A DNA stretch of 64,000 bases, from positions 62,001-126,000 of the forward strand of contig CAJUQJ010000005.1 in assembly GCA_910588215.1 (NCBI GenBank), in the 5' to 3' direction. Each line of letters starts with the position of its first letter. Within the stretch, counting starts at the first letter, position 1. Of this stretch, positions 9,342 through 18,668 are shown piece after piece. Origin of the DNA: an uncultured Lachnospiraceae bacterium (lineage in GTDB: Bacteria; Bacillota; Clostridia; Lachnospirales; Lachnospiraceae). The notes beneath the pieces are model-generated. The model searched no databases, was not told the DNA's origin, and saw nothing but the letters and a program-made list of their open reading frames with translations. Made by a program: the position numbers and the translations under genes.

Positions 9342-9420
9342 ATGGCTAACCTATGAAAAATTAAATTTTTCGATAAAAAGAATACGAACAGAATGGTTAA
9401 TAAATACAGGAAAATCTATT

Positions 9421-9487
9421 GATCGCAGAGCGAATCTGAAATTCTGCTCGCGTCCTCAGCGCAAAGTGCTTCGAAATGGAGAAAAAG
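9421..9487 (+). repeat. Dispersed repeat carrying a ribosome-binding site, copy B
   Basis: This copy matches 8245-8312 over nearly its full length: GAT[T/C]GCAGA, CTGAAATTCTG, TCGCGTCCTCAGCGCAAAG, then TTCGAAATGGAGAAAAAG directly against the ATG at 9488. AGCGC-AAA-GTGCT can form a small hairpin just upstream of the ribosome site. Confidence 0.75.
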
Positions 9488-11641
9488 ATGAACAATGGCC
9501 AGTATGCAGCATTTAAAAGTTCGGCAGAGATATTTGTGGAACAATTTAAAGATGTGAAGGATAAGAAGATAGTTATTTACGGCATTGGACAATATACAGC
9601 CACGGTATTGACTAAATTGAAGGATTTTCATGTCATCGGGTTGCTGGATGGAGATACCTCCAATATTGGTAAAATAGTATATGGATATAGGGTTTTAAGT
9701 GTAAAGGAAGCGGAAGAAACAGCGGATTTGATCATTATTAATACATCCTCGTTTTACTGGGATATGATCTTTAAAAGGATAGAGGATATTAAAATTCCGG
9801 TATATTATGCCAATGGCAGTAAAGCTTGTAAGAAAGCGGATTCCTATATCATTCAAGAGTGTGTTAAAATTTCCTTTAGCGAGATGAAAAAGCAGATTGA
9901 TAGTGTCGATATAGTGACCTTTGATTTTTATGACACGCTAGTTATGCGATTTGTTTACAGTCCGCGGGATATTCTAAAAATAGTCGAGAAAAGAGTTGAA
10001 CGTGAGCTAGGTGAGAGATTCTTTTATGGCGAATTGCGTAATAGGGCAGAAGCTGAGTTAATAAATTGCGAATATACATTAGACGATATTTACCGAAATA
10101 TGGAGAGGCATATAGGAAAAGAAAAATGTGAAAAAATGAAATTCTTAGAGGTGGACACTGAAAAGAAAATGACTATTGCCAGAGCAGATATGGTGAGACT
10201 GTTTGATTATGCTGTTCAAAGTGGAAAAGAAGTCTACATATTATCGGACATGTATTTACCTAAAAGAGTTATAAAAAGTATTGCAAAACAATGTGGGATA
10301 GAAATAGATTCGGAGCACCTCTGGATTTCCGGTGAATTAAAGAAAAGTAAAAAAGACGGTACTATGTGGCAACTGTTTGCAGAGAAAACAGAAGGTAGGC
10401 AAGTAGTACATTTCGGTGACTCTTTGATAGGAGATGAAGAGCAGCCAAGGAATGCCGGTATAAAATCTATCCATATACCAAGTGCAGTCGAATTGTTGAA
10501 AAACTGTGTATTGGTAAAATCAGTTCCTTTTATTAATTCTATATATAGCTCAATAAATATGGGACTTATACTAAATGAACTGTTTAATAGTCCGTTTGTA
10601 TATGATAAGTCAGGGAATATATTTAGTATCAATTCGTGCAAAGTTTTTGGCAAATGTATTTTCGGAGATGTTTCATTAACGTATTTATTAAAAATATTAT
10701 CCGAATTAAAACATAAACAAATAGAAAATTTGATTTTTTTTGCAAGAGACGGATATTTTCTTAAGCGAAGTTTTGAATTACTTTGTAAGGAGCTAGGAAT
10801 AAATATATCGAGCCATTATTTATATGTTTCCAGAAGGGCAATATTATGTGCTGCATCAGAATATAAAGATGCTTATATGTGTCTTATGAAGTCAGATTAC
10901 AATGGAAATTTTGAAACTTACTTAAAGGAAAGATTTGATATACAAATAAAGGAAGATGATATTCATTTAAGTAATTACTGTAGTATGCCAAACGACTATC
11001 AGACTGTAAAAGAATGGCTGATTCCATACAAAGAGAATATTCAGCGCAACCTTGGAACCTTTAGGAAAAATTATAGAAAATATTTAGAAGAGTTTGATTG
11101 GGAGAAAAGTGCAGTTGTAGATATCTGTTATAGAGGAAGCATCCAGTATTGGCTGTCAAAAGTGATACATGAAAATATAATAGGGTTTTACTTCGTGGCA
11201 GATATGTCGGAAGAGAATGAATTTAATAAGGCCAATCTGATGATTCCATGTTTTCAAGAGGAAGAAGACTTAAGAGCAGAAAAATCACAAATATGGAAAA
11301 ATCACAAAATTGTTGAGAGCTTATATACAGCGCCATATGGCACGATCAAGGGCATAGATAAAGATGGCAACTATGAAACATTTACTTTGGGAAATAACCA
11401 AAAACACTTTATAGAAAGAGAGGAAATGAACAATGGGATCAATGAATTTATCAGTCAATATACAAAGATCATCAGAGAGCTTGAATTGACTGTTTTTGAT
11501 GTTGGAATAGACCCGAAATTTACGGATGCATTGTTTGGAAATTTTTTTGATGGTGATATAGCCTTTGGTGAAGTAATAAAGAAATGTTTTTGGCATGAAG
11601 ATTCTTTCATTAATTCGTCCAAAGAATATGAATTATTTTAG
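9488..11641 (+). CDS. Large HAD-superfamily hydrolase (COG5610-like) with N-terminal Rossmann-like module
   Basis: Residues about 27-118 are a Rossmann-like module (KIVIYGIGQYTATVL, then GLLDGDTSNIG). A HAD phosphatase domain follows: motif I is FDFYDTL, motif II lies at YILSDMYLPK, the motif III Lys is in KKSKKDGT, and motif IV is HFGDSLIGDEEQ. The remaining 340 residues, beginning near LIFFARDGYFLKRSF, form the extra C-terminal region typical of large HAD proteins of glycan clusters (COG5610). Likely function is a phosphatase or phosphotransferase on a sugar or polyol phosphate; the substrate is not visible. The ATG at 9488 is preferred over that at 9476 because GGAG lies about 6 bases before it. 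No membrane segment is visible. Confidence 0.75.
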   Translation: MNNGQYAAFKSSAEIFVEQFKDVKDKKIVIYGIGQYTATVLTKLKDFHVIGLLDGDTSNIGKIVYGYRVLSVKEAEETADLIIINTSSFYWDMIFKRIEDIKIPVYYANGSKACKKADSYIIQECVKISFSEMKKQIDSVDIVTFDFYDTLVMRFVYSPRDILKIVEKRVERELGERFFYGELRNRAEAELINCEYTLDDIYRNMERHIGKEKCEKMKFLEVDTEKKMTIARADMVRLFDYAVQSGKEVYILSDMYLPKRVIKSIAKQCGIEIDSEHLWISGELKKSKKDGTMWQLFAEKTEGRQVVHFGDSLIGDEEQPRNAGIKSIHIPSAVELLKNCVLVKSVPFINSIYSSINMGLILNELFNSPFVYDKSGNIFSINSCKVFGKCIFGDVSLTYLLKILSELKHKQIENLIFFARDGYFLKRSFELLCKELGINISSHYLYVSRRAILCAASEYKDAYMCLMKSDYNGNFETYLKERFDIQIKEDDIHLSNYCSMPNDYQTVKEWLIPYKENIQRNLGTFRKNYRKYLEEFDWEKSAVVDICYRGSIQYWLSKVIHENIIGFYFVADMSEENEFNKANLMIPCFQEEEDLRAEKSQIWKNHKIVESLYTAPYGTIKGIDKDGNYETFTLGNNQKHFIEREEMNNGINEFISQYTKIIRELELTVFDVGIDPKFTDALFGNFFDGDIAFGEVIKKCFWHEDSFINSSKEYELF

Positions 11642-11657
11642 AAAAAGGAATGTTTAT

Positions 11658-12821
11658 ATGAAAAGTTATTTTGATGATAGTTGGAAAGATCTATCAACAA
11701 TTATAGTGTATGGTTTGGGAATGGTTGGCAAAAAATATTTTAGTATATTAAAAAACGATTTTAAAATAAAATATATTGTAGATAATAATCCAGATATTTC
11801 ATCTTATTATGAGGGAACCAAAGTAATTTCTTTAAGTGAAATGGTACTGCTGAAAGGAAATGAAAAAATTATTGTATTGGCATCAAAGAAAGCATATGAT
11901 TCAATAAAAAGAGATTTGGATAAGCAGGGCTTGTCCGAATATGAAGACTATGTTCGATTTGATGATTTTGTTAAAGAATGGTATTGGCAGATAGAGAATA
12001 AGAATTGTATCAGAGAAGTGCACATGTCGGTCAATACAAACTGTACCTATAATTGTGAAAAGTGCAATATGTTTGTTCCGTATTACAAAGACGATAAAAT
12101 TTATACAGTGGCTGAAGTAAGGAAAAGCCTTGATGTTTTTTTCCCACTAATAGACTATGTGTTTGTGTTTTCATATTTGGGGGGAGAGCCATTTTTAAAT
12201 CATGAATTAAAAGATATTCTGGAGTATACTTACAGAAATTATCATTCAAAAATAGGCAGAATAGAAATTATATCTAATGGCAGTATAATACCTGATGAGG
12301 AAACTCTCAGTGTTATGCATAGATATAATGTTTTAGTGAGAATAAGTGACTATACGGCACAAATAAATTACCGGGAAAAACTGGAACAGCTGATTTCCAT
12401 TTTGAGTAGATATGGAATACAATATTCAATAGAGAGGAGTCTGGAATGGGTTGATTTCTGTTTTCCATACGCGGAGAAGGAAAATAAATTACTTATAAAA
12501 GATGTTCGTACTCATATGCTATGTTGCGCACCAGCCTTTCATGGGTTAAATGATGGAAAATTCTATTATTGTCATGTGGCTTGGAGTGCTGAGAAGGCCG
12601 GCCTGATAAAGTTAAAGGATAGTGATTTTATTGATCTGGAAAATTGCAGTGTGAATCCTGATAGCAAGAGACATTTAGTTGAGTATGCGGGTGGTGATAT
12701 GGAAGGAGGGTATGTCAGTTTATGTAAAAAATGTATGGGGTGTGGGACAGATAATCCATATAGCATTCCTGCTGGGAAACAAAAAAGTAGAAATACATCA
12801 AATAAAAATGGAAAGTGTTGA
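11658..12821 (+). CDS. Radical SAM protein with N-terminal Rossmann-like module
   Basis: Residues about 14-110 form a Rossmann-like module (IIVYGLGMVGKKYF ... IVDNNPDISSYYEG). The radical SAM domain begins near residue 120 with NTNCTYNCEKCNMF, a CX3CX2C cluster-binding motif, followed by SYLGGEPFLNHEL. The C-terminus has more cysteines (LCCAPAF, CHVAW, CKKCMGCG), suggesting an auxiliary iron-sulfur cluster of SPASM type. The reaction cannot be read from sequence; a radical modification, epimerisation or dehydration of a glycan precursor is possible. The ATG at 11658 follows AAAGGA and is preferred over an upstream ATG at 11595 inside the preceding gene. The next gene starts 3 bp after the stop. 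Confidence 0.8.
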   Translation: MKSYFDDSWKDLSTIIVYGLGMVGKKYFSILKNDFKIKYIVDNNPDISSYYEGTKVISLSEMVLLKGNEKIIVLASKKAYDSIKRDLDKQGLSEYEDYVRFDDFVKEWYWQIENKNCIREVHMSVNTNCTYNCEKCNMFVPYYKDDKIYTVAEVRKSLDVFFPLIDYVFVFSYLGGEPFLNHELKDILEYTYRNYHSKIGRIEIISNGSIIPDEETLSVMHRYNVLVRISDYTAQINYREKLEQLISILSRYGIQYSIERSLEWVDFCFPYAEKENKLLIKDVRTHMLCCAPAFHGLNDGKFYYCHVAWSAEKAGLIKLKDSDFIDLENCSVNPDSKRHLVEYAGGDMEGGYVSLCKKCMGCGTDNPYSIPAGKQKSRNTSNKNGKC

Positions 12822-12824
12822 GAA

Positions 12825-14225
12825 ATGAACATTATTGTATTTGGAGTAGGAGATTACTTCAACTCCCGAAAACAAACTTTAGAAAACAGGGTTAATATTG
12901 TTGGGTATATAGATAATAATCCTAATGTATATGGAAAGCATATTGCGGGAATACCGATCGTAAAACCAGAGGAGATTTTAACTTCACGTTATGATTTTAT
13001 AGTCATTATGAGCGTTTTTGCGTTTGAGATGAGACAGCAGTTGATAGAGCTGGGAGTCCCTAAGATAAAAATAAAGTCATATACAGAATTTTATGGAGAA
13101 CTTGAAAAAGGAAAGCTAACAGTATGGTTCGGAAAAAATTTAAATCAAGATCGTAGATTGTCCAAAATATTAGTAATCTTTAATTTTATGAGATATAGTA
13201 GTGCCTTTACACTTAATCTTAATATAATTGATGCTTTAAAGAAAGAGGGGTTTGAGGTTTCAGTTGCAACCGCCGCAGGAGAAGTTGCATGCATTAAGGA
13301 AATTCAAGAAAAAGGAATAACGGTCTTGACATATGGAAATATACATTTTGCGGAGTCCAAAGAACTGATCTGGATTAAGAACTTTGACTGTATTATTGCA
13401 AATAATGTATATATGGTTGACTGTGTTAGTGAAATCAGTAAATTGCGGCCAATAATATGGTGGCTGCACGAACCGGAGAATTATGTGAAATCTACAATTG
13501 AATTGGCTGAGAATTACTGTGAAAAAAATTTTGATAACATAGATATTTGTGCAGTGAGCGAAAAGGCACGAGATGATTATTGGAAATGTGACAACTCAAA
13601 AAGAATAAAAATACTGCCGATTGGAATAAAGGATGAAGGCGTAGTTGCTGAAAAAGCAGAAGAGAAAAAAATTGTATTTGCGATAATTGGATATGTAGGC
13701 GCAATTAAAGGACAGGATATTTTCATAGAGGCAATTGGTAGATTAAGTGACGCAGAAAAAGAATTTGCGGAATTCTGGGTTATTGGTCATATAGGGGATG
13801 TCGGATATGGACTTCAGATTCAGGAAAAGGCCAGAGGGGAAAGATGTATAAAAATATTAGGAGAAAAGAACAAACAGGAATTAAGTGAATTATATAAAGA
13901 GATTGATGTTGTGGTGATTGCATCGAGAACGGAAACTTTGTCATTGGTAGCAATAGAAGGAATGATGCATAGTAAAGTCTGCATTGTGTCTGACTCGGCT
14001 GGGATAGCAGAATATATAAGTGATGGAGAGAATGGGTTTTTGTACAGATCAGAAAGTATAGATGAACTTGCAAATGTTATGAGATGGATTATTTTACACA
14101 GAAGTCATATGAACAGCATTGGGCAGAAGAGCAGGACAACATATGAGAATTTTTTTAGTTTGGATTCCTTTTCCCAGAGATTAAAAGAAGAAATTCAAAT
14201 TTGTATTCGTGACTGGAATAGTTAG
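12825..14225 (+). CDS. GT4-family glycosyltransferase with N-terminal Rossmann-like module
   Basis: The first 95 residues carry the recurrent Rossmann-like module (IVFGVGDYFNS ... GYIDNNPNVYGK ... IPIVKPEEIL). After a linker with a GT-B N-terminal lobe, the C-terminal lobe shows GYVGAIKGQDIFIEAI and the EX7E-like segment RTETLSLVAIEGMMH, then GIAEYISDGENGFLY, as in GT4 retaining glycosyltransferases. It probably transfers a sugar from a nucleotide donor in the cytosol. It resembles the gene at 29350 in layout. The start codon has only a weak ribosome site and lies 3 bp after the radical SAM gene, suggesting coupling. Confidence 0.8.
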   Translation: MNIIVFGVGDYFNSRKQTLENRVNIVGYIDNNPNVYGKHIAGIPIVKPEEILTSRYDFIVIMSVFAFEMRQQLIELGVPKIKIKSYTEFYGELEKGKLTVWFGKNLNQDRRLSKILVIFNFMRYSSAFTLNLNIIDALKKEGFEVSVATAAGEVACIKEIQEKGITVLTYGNIHFAESKELIWIKNFDCIIANNVYMVDCVSEISKLRPIIWWLHEPENYVKSTIELAENYCEKNFDNIDICAVSEKARDDYWKCDNSKRIKILPIGIKDEGVVAEKAEEKKIVFAIIGYVGAIKGQDIFIEAIGRLSDAEKEFAEFWVIGHIGDVGYGLQIQEKARGERCIKILGEKNKQELSELYKEIDVVVIASRTETLSLVAIEGMMHSKVCIVSDSAGIAEYISDGENGFLYRSESIDELANVMRWIILHRSHMNSIGQKSRTTYENFFSLDSFSQRLKEEIQICIRDWNS

Positions 14226-14242
14226 AATTAGGTGAGGACAAT

Positions 14243-17029
14243 ATGATCAGATTTTGTAAGGAAGATTTATTAAATAGCCGACAATTGCAGAAAGCATACA
14301 AAACATCACCGATCATGCTGGATGGCAGTGTCTGGGAGAAGGGAAGGGCCTTTTTTAAGTATAATAAAGAAGAATTCTGTGTATTGCCAATATCAGATTC
14401 AAGGGGAGAAATTTTATGTTTTGCTTATCAGGATGATGAAGCAAATCGTGAACTCCGAATGATACAAGAACTGCGGGAAAATAAGGATTGCTTAAAATTT
14501 TCGGATGTTTTTCCGGATAATAAATGTGTCACAATAATAGGATGTAATGAACTGGCATATTGTTGTGCCGAATATTTAAGTGAGCAGGGAATCGAAATAA
14601 AGGTTATAGGAGATTATTGGGATCTTTTGGGATATTCTGTCAAGAATGAATTAGTAAAGACAGATGATTTATATATATATGCGGAGGGGGTTAGACCCAA
14701 AAAGAAATGGTATCACAACTTTCTTACAAGTGTGTCCGTGGAATTTGAGTGCATAGATAGAATTTATGAGGAGAATTTATTATGTTCAAAAATCAGAGAT
14801 ATTGACAAATCGATTGATGAGTTGCTTTCATTATTGCGTTATATAAAAAATATTGTTATTATTGGAGACGACATATCGTCACAGGACACCTATGATTTTT
14901 TATTAGGTGAAGGAATTGAAATATATGGATTTCTCGTAGAAAAAGAAAAGAGGAGAAAACGTTTATTCGGGAAACCTGTTTTATGCTTTGATGAAGAATT
15001 TGAAAAGGTTGTAGATCCTGTATTTATTCAATGTGATGATAAAAACAGTGCTTTGGGAAGTAAAGTGGTCGATTGGTATGACTATCACGGATATAAGAGA
15101 AACAAGAATCTTTTTGTGATAAAAGATTATATAAAAATACCTGATAGTAATCTTATAAATGTTCTTAAGGATAAAAAAGCCGTTCTTTTAGGGGATTATA
15201 GATTATGTAGGATTTTAGAAAAATATCTGACAGAAAAGACTCATTTATTGTATACCAGATATGTGCAAATATCCGATGCAGATGATGTTGTGGTAGAATC
15301 AGATGAAATTGTTTTGTTGGTAAAACCTCTTATGAATTATAATGCGAGACCCCATTACTTTGAGGAAATTTTGGAGCAGATTAAAATTGATGAGAAGTAT
15401 GAGGACTATACAGATTATTTTTCAAGACATGAGGCATTTGCTGTTATGGATGAAGCGCAATCCAAATATCCGCATACAAATTTGAGACCAAAAGGGATTC
15501 TTTTAGGAAAAAATAAAGGATTAAGTGGAAGCGTGTTTTTAAGAGGCATTTTGGATGGACATCCTAATATATTTTTAGTCAAAAGGGACTTCTGCTTTAA
15601 TATATTTTGGTATTGTATCCGGTTAGCGGATGTTAAAGCGGAAGATATTTCGTTTGAATTTTGGGAAATGTATGAAGAAGAAAATGCTCAGGAAACAATA
15701 AAGAAAGATTTTCCCCAAAAAGACAAATTTATAAAAAAAATAGAAGACTTGATAGAAGAGGGAATGCGGTATACAGCACAAGAAATCTTCGTGCTTTTGC
15801 ATATAGCATATTCAGCAATGTGGGATGAAGAAAAAGCAACAGATATAAGCCAGATAGTTCTATATTGGGAACCGCATATAGGATCTTTATTTCCGGAGAG
15901 TTTGGAACCTGCTTCATATTTTGCCAGATGGCTGGAGAGTGATGAAATTGAAGGGCATATTATGAATCTATGCCGCAATGCAATAATTCGTGGCGGATCA
16001 CATATCGAAAGATTTGGAATTATCCAAAAAAACAGAGACAGCTTAAACAGGTTTCAAATTATACTTTTTTCAGAATTGGATAGGAGTGATATACAATATA
16101 AATATTGGAAAGAGTTTTTTATTCGTTTTGAGGATATCAAGCTGAATCCGAAAATTGAACTTGAAAAAATATGTCATATAGCAGGTATTCCTTGGAGTGA
16201 CACATTGTTGCAGACCACGGATCACGATAAGATTGATTCTATATTTGGAGTGACAGGTTTTGATTTAAATCCGGTTTATAATGTTAGAGATTACTATCTG
16301 TCGGCATTTGACAGAATGAAAATAGCTCTTGGAAGCGCTGAATTACAGAAAATGTATGGATATCCAAGTGTTAGCATTATGAATTTTTCAAGGAGAGAAC
16401 TGCAGGAGATGTTTCTAAAGCTTTTACGCATTCAAAGTAAAATGCATTTTAGCAATATTGAGGAATATACAGATTACATATTACAAATCCAGCAGGCAAT
16501 AAGAGATCAACTATGGAAAGTTCGCAAATCAGTCATTTTACAATGCCTGCATAAGCATAAAGAATGGGTCTCTTTAGATAAAATTTTATATAATAGAGTG
16601 TTGTCATACCTAAAAAAAGATATATATACAGATGATGTGGTTGATGCAAACGATAATATTTTCAGGTGCATATCCATTTATCAGGATAAAATTAGTAAGT
16701 TGATGTCATCCTTATATTACATTAAATATTCTAATAAGATTATTATGTATGGAATTGGAAGAGATGCAGAAGGCTTACTGAAACTATTAAACCAAACAGA
16801 TATAGATAAAATTCTTTTTGGTGATATAAGGGCATTAAACGAAAACATAACTTTTTATGGTAAAAAAGTCATCACACTACATGAGATGGTAGAAGAATTT
16901 TGTGAATATCCTATCTTAATAACTTCAAGTTACTATGCTCAGGAGATAGAGGAGGAACTTCTGGAAGCAGGGATCAATAAAGATAGAATAAAGGCTAATA
17001 CATTTGAATTTGGTGCAAGTATTATTTAG
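14243..17029 (+). CDS. Sulfotransferase-like protein with several Rossmann-like modules
   Basis: The 928-residue protein has four parts. Three Rossmann-like stretches start near residues 95 (CVTIIGCNELAYCC), 203 (NIVIIGDDISSQDTYDF) and 311 (KAVLLGDYRLCRIL). From about 415 to 700 lies a sulfotransferase-like domain: LSGSVFLRGILDGHPNI resembles the 5'-phosphosulfate-binding loop, and IRFEDIKLNPKIELEKIC resembles the conserved Arg/Asp segment preceding the 3'-phosphate site. A fourth module, KIIMYGIGRDAEGLLKLL, occupies 832-925. The domain is shared by PAPS-dependent sulfotransferases and by other proteins of that fold, so sulfation of the glycan is a reasonable guess rather than a certainty. 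A broken paralogue lies at 26498-29252. Confidence 0.65.
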   Translation: MIRFCKEDLLNSRQLQKAYKTSPIMLDGSVWEKGRAFFKYNKEEFCVLPISDSRGEILCFAYQDDEANRELRMIQELRENKDCLKFSDVFPDNKCVTIIGCNELAYCCAEYLSEQGIEIKVIGDYWDLLGYSVKNELVKTDDLYIYAEGVRPKKKWYHNFLTSVSVEFECIDRIYEENLLCSKIRDIDKSIDELLSLLRYIKNIVIIGDDISSQDTYDFLLGEGIEIYGFLVEKEKRRKRLFGKPVLCFDEEFEKVVDPVFIQCDDKNSALGSKVVDWYDYHGYKRNKNLFVIKDYIKIPDSNLINVLKDKKAVLLGDYRLCRILEKYLTEKTHLLYTRYVQISDADDVVVESDEIVLLVKPLMNYNARPHYFEEILEQIKIDEKYEDYTDYFSRHEAFAVMDEAQSKYPHTNLRPKGILLGKNKGLSGSVFLRGILDGHPNIFLVKRDFCFNIFWYCIRLADVKAEDISFEFWEMYEEENAQETIKKDFPQKDKFIKKIEDLIEEGMRYTAQEIFVLLHIAYSAMWDEEKATDISQIVLYWEPHIGSLFPESLEPASYFARWLESDEIEGHIMNLCRNAIIRGGSHIERFGIIQKNRDSLNRFQIILFSELDRSDIQYKYWKEFFIRFEDIKLNPKIELEKICHIAGIPWSDTLLQTTDHDKIDSIFGVTGFDLNPVYNVRDYYLSAFDRMKIALGSAELQKMYGYPSVSIMNFSRRELQEMFLKLLRIQSKMHFSNIEEYTDYILQIQQAIRDQLWKVRKSVILQCLHKHKEWVSLDKILYNRVLSYLKKDIYTDDVVDANDNIFRCISIYQDKISKLMSSLYYIKYSNKIIMYGIGRDAEGLLKLLNQTDIDKILFGDIRALNENITFYGKKVITLHEMVEEFCEYPILITSSYYAQEIEEELLEAGINKDRIKANTFEFGASII

Positions 17030-17051
17030 AATAGCATAGGAGAGGATTTAT

Positions 17052-18668
17052 ATGCAGGAAAATGTTTTAAATGATTTAATCAGTATTATTGTGCCTGTTT
17101 ACAATGTTGAGAGTTATTTGGAGAAATGCATTAAGTCAATTATCAGGCAGACATATACCAATTTGGAACTGCTATTGATCAATGATGGCTCAGATGATTC
17201 TTCAGAGCAAATATGCCTTAAATGGGCTAAAGCAGATTCGCGGATTATCTATGTCTACAAAAAAAACGAGTCTTTAGGGCCAACAAGAAATTTGGGCATA
17301 CAAATGGCAAGGGGGAAATATATTGCATTTGTGGATTCGGATGATTGGGTTGATAGTTTGTTTGTCGAAAAGATGTATGCGAAAGCTAAAGCAGACAACA
17401 GTGATATCGTAAGATGTGATTATTATCGGGTAAACGGCAACAGAAAGACGATATTAAATAATAATGAGTATTATCCCTTTGATCAGCTAAATATACATAA
17501 GATGATAGGGAGTGCGCAGGCAATTACAGTTTGGACAGGTTTATATAAGAAAGAAGTGTGGACTGAAAATGATATAAAAATGCCAGCGGGACCGCATCAG
17601 GATTTGGCGATATTAGGTCTCCCCTTTTTATATGCCAGAAAAATAAGTGTTTGTCGTGAGGGATTGTATTTTTATAGAGAGGATAGAGCAGGGAATACAA
17701 CACTAAAGGTAGCAGGGACCGATAGTGTTTTGAAACCCTTAAGACATCTTGTCGGTGAATATAAGAAAAGGAATCTATTTGATGAATATAAAAAAGAGTT
17801 ATTGCAAGTATGCATTGGTCGATTGAATACAAGTATTAATAGATTTACGCAGGGAAAGGAGTATAGGTCAAAACAGGAATATGCGAAAAATATACGAATT
17901 TTTTTAAGAAGTGAGCTTGGCGTCCAAGACGGATTTTTTAATAACAAAATGGTTGCGATTGGCGGGTATGATTTGCAGAGAGTTTTCAGTGGAATACATT
18001 ATAATGAGAATATTGAAGATTATAAATATCAACATTCAAGCGTTATTTCCTTTATGGCGAACACTGGAGAATTTTCTATAGAAGAAGAGAAGACATATCG
18101 CGGCAAAATGATAGAGGCGGATGGCAATAAAAAACTAAAAACTTATTTGAAAAATTATGATATTGATTATGTTTTGCTTGATTTTATAGAAGAGAGATAT
18201 GATATTTTAGACTTTGGACATCAAAGATATCTCACCTACAGTGATGCGTTAAGAGAGCAAAATCTTTGTATTGATAATGCCAGAATCATAAAAAGAGAGT
18301 CTGAGGAATGTGAAAAAATATGGAAAAGCAGTTGTACAGAGTTTATAAAGCTATTAAAAAAAAGGGTGAAGAATCAAAATATATTTTTGGTTAAATTTTT
18401 TTTGGCGGAAGGGTATGGAGAATATGGTAAGGAGCGGGAGTATGATGACATAGATAAAATTCAAAGAATTAATGCACTATTAAATAAATATTATGTTTTT
18501 TTTGAAGAAAACTTTCAGGGAATACATGTGATTGAAATGGATAAAAAGTATTGTTTTACAGATGAAGGATTAAAATACGGGTGTTATCCATGGCATTTAA
18601 ATACAATCGCACAGTATGATGCCAGGAGCCAAATAAATAACTTTATGAAAGATGAGGGTAAAGAATGA
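17052..18668 (+). CDS. GT2 glycosyltransferase fused to a DUF6270-like domain
   Basis: Residues about 8-250 are a GT2 (GT-A) glycosyltransferase: ISIIVPVYNVESYLEKCI, LLINDGSDDSS and AFVDSDDWVDS carry the nucleotide-binding and DXD-like acidic motifs. From about residue 350 another domain starts (DYVLLDFIEERYDILDFG) and ends with GCYPWHLNTIAQYDA; this pattern resembles DUF6270 domains found in glycan clusters, with moderate confidence. The combination suggests glycosyl transfer coupled to a second modification. An AGGAGAGG ribosome site precedes the ATG. The stop overlaps the next start as ATGA. Confidence 0.75.
   Translation: MQENVLNDLISIIVPVYNVESYLEKCIKSIIRQTYTNLELLLINDGSDDSSEQICLKWAKADSRIIYVYKKNESLGPTRNLGIQMARGKYIAFVDSDDWVDSLFVEKMYAKAKADNSDIVRCDYYRVNGNRKTILNNNEYYPFDQLNIHKMIGSAQAITVWTGLYKKEVWTENDIKMPAGPHQDLAILGLPFLYARKISVCREGLYFYREDRAGNTTLKVAGTDSVLKPLRHLVGEYKKRNLFDEYKKELLQVCIGRLNTSINRFTQGKEYRSKQEYAKNIRIFLRSELGVQDGFFNNKMVAIGGYDLQRVFSGIHYNENIEDYKYQHSSVISFMANTGEFSIEEEKTYRGKMIEADGNKKLKTYLKNYDIDYVLLDFIEERYDILDFGHQRYLTYSDALREQNLCIDNARIIKRESEECEKIWKSSCTEFIKLLKKRVKNQNIFLVKFFLAEGYGEYGKEREYDDIDKIQRINALLNKYYVFFEENFQGIHVIEMDKKYCFTDEGLKYGCYPWHLNTIAQYDARSQINNFMKDEGKE

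Noticed and set aside
9328..9516. Open frame of about 60 codons between the SGNH and HAD genes
   Set aside because: It starts inside the SGNH gene, contains the dispersed repeat and overlaps the HAD gene start; it becomes a tail only if the G tract slips.
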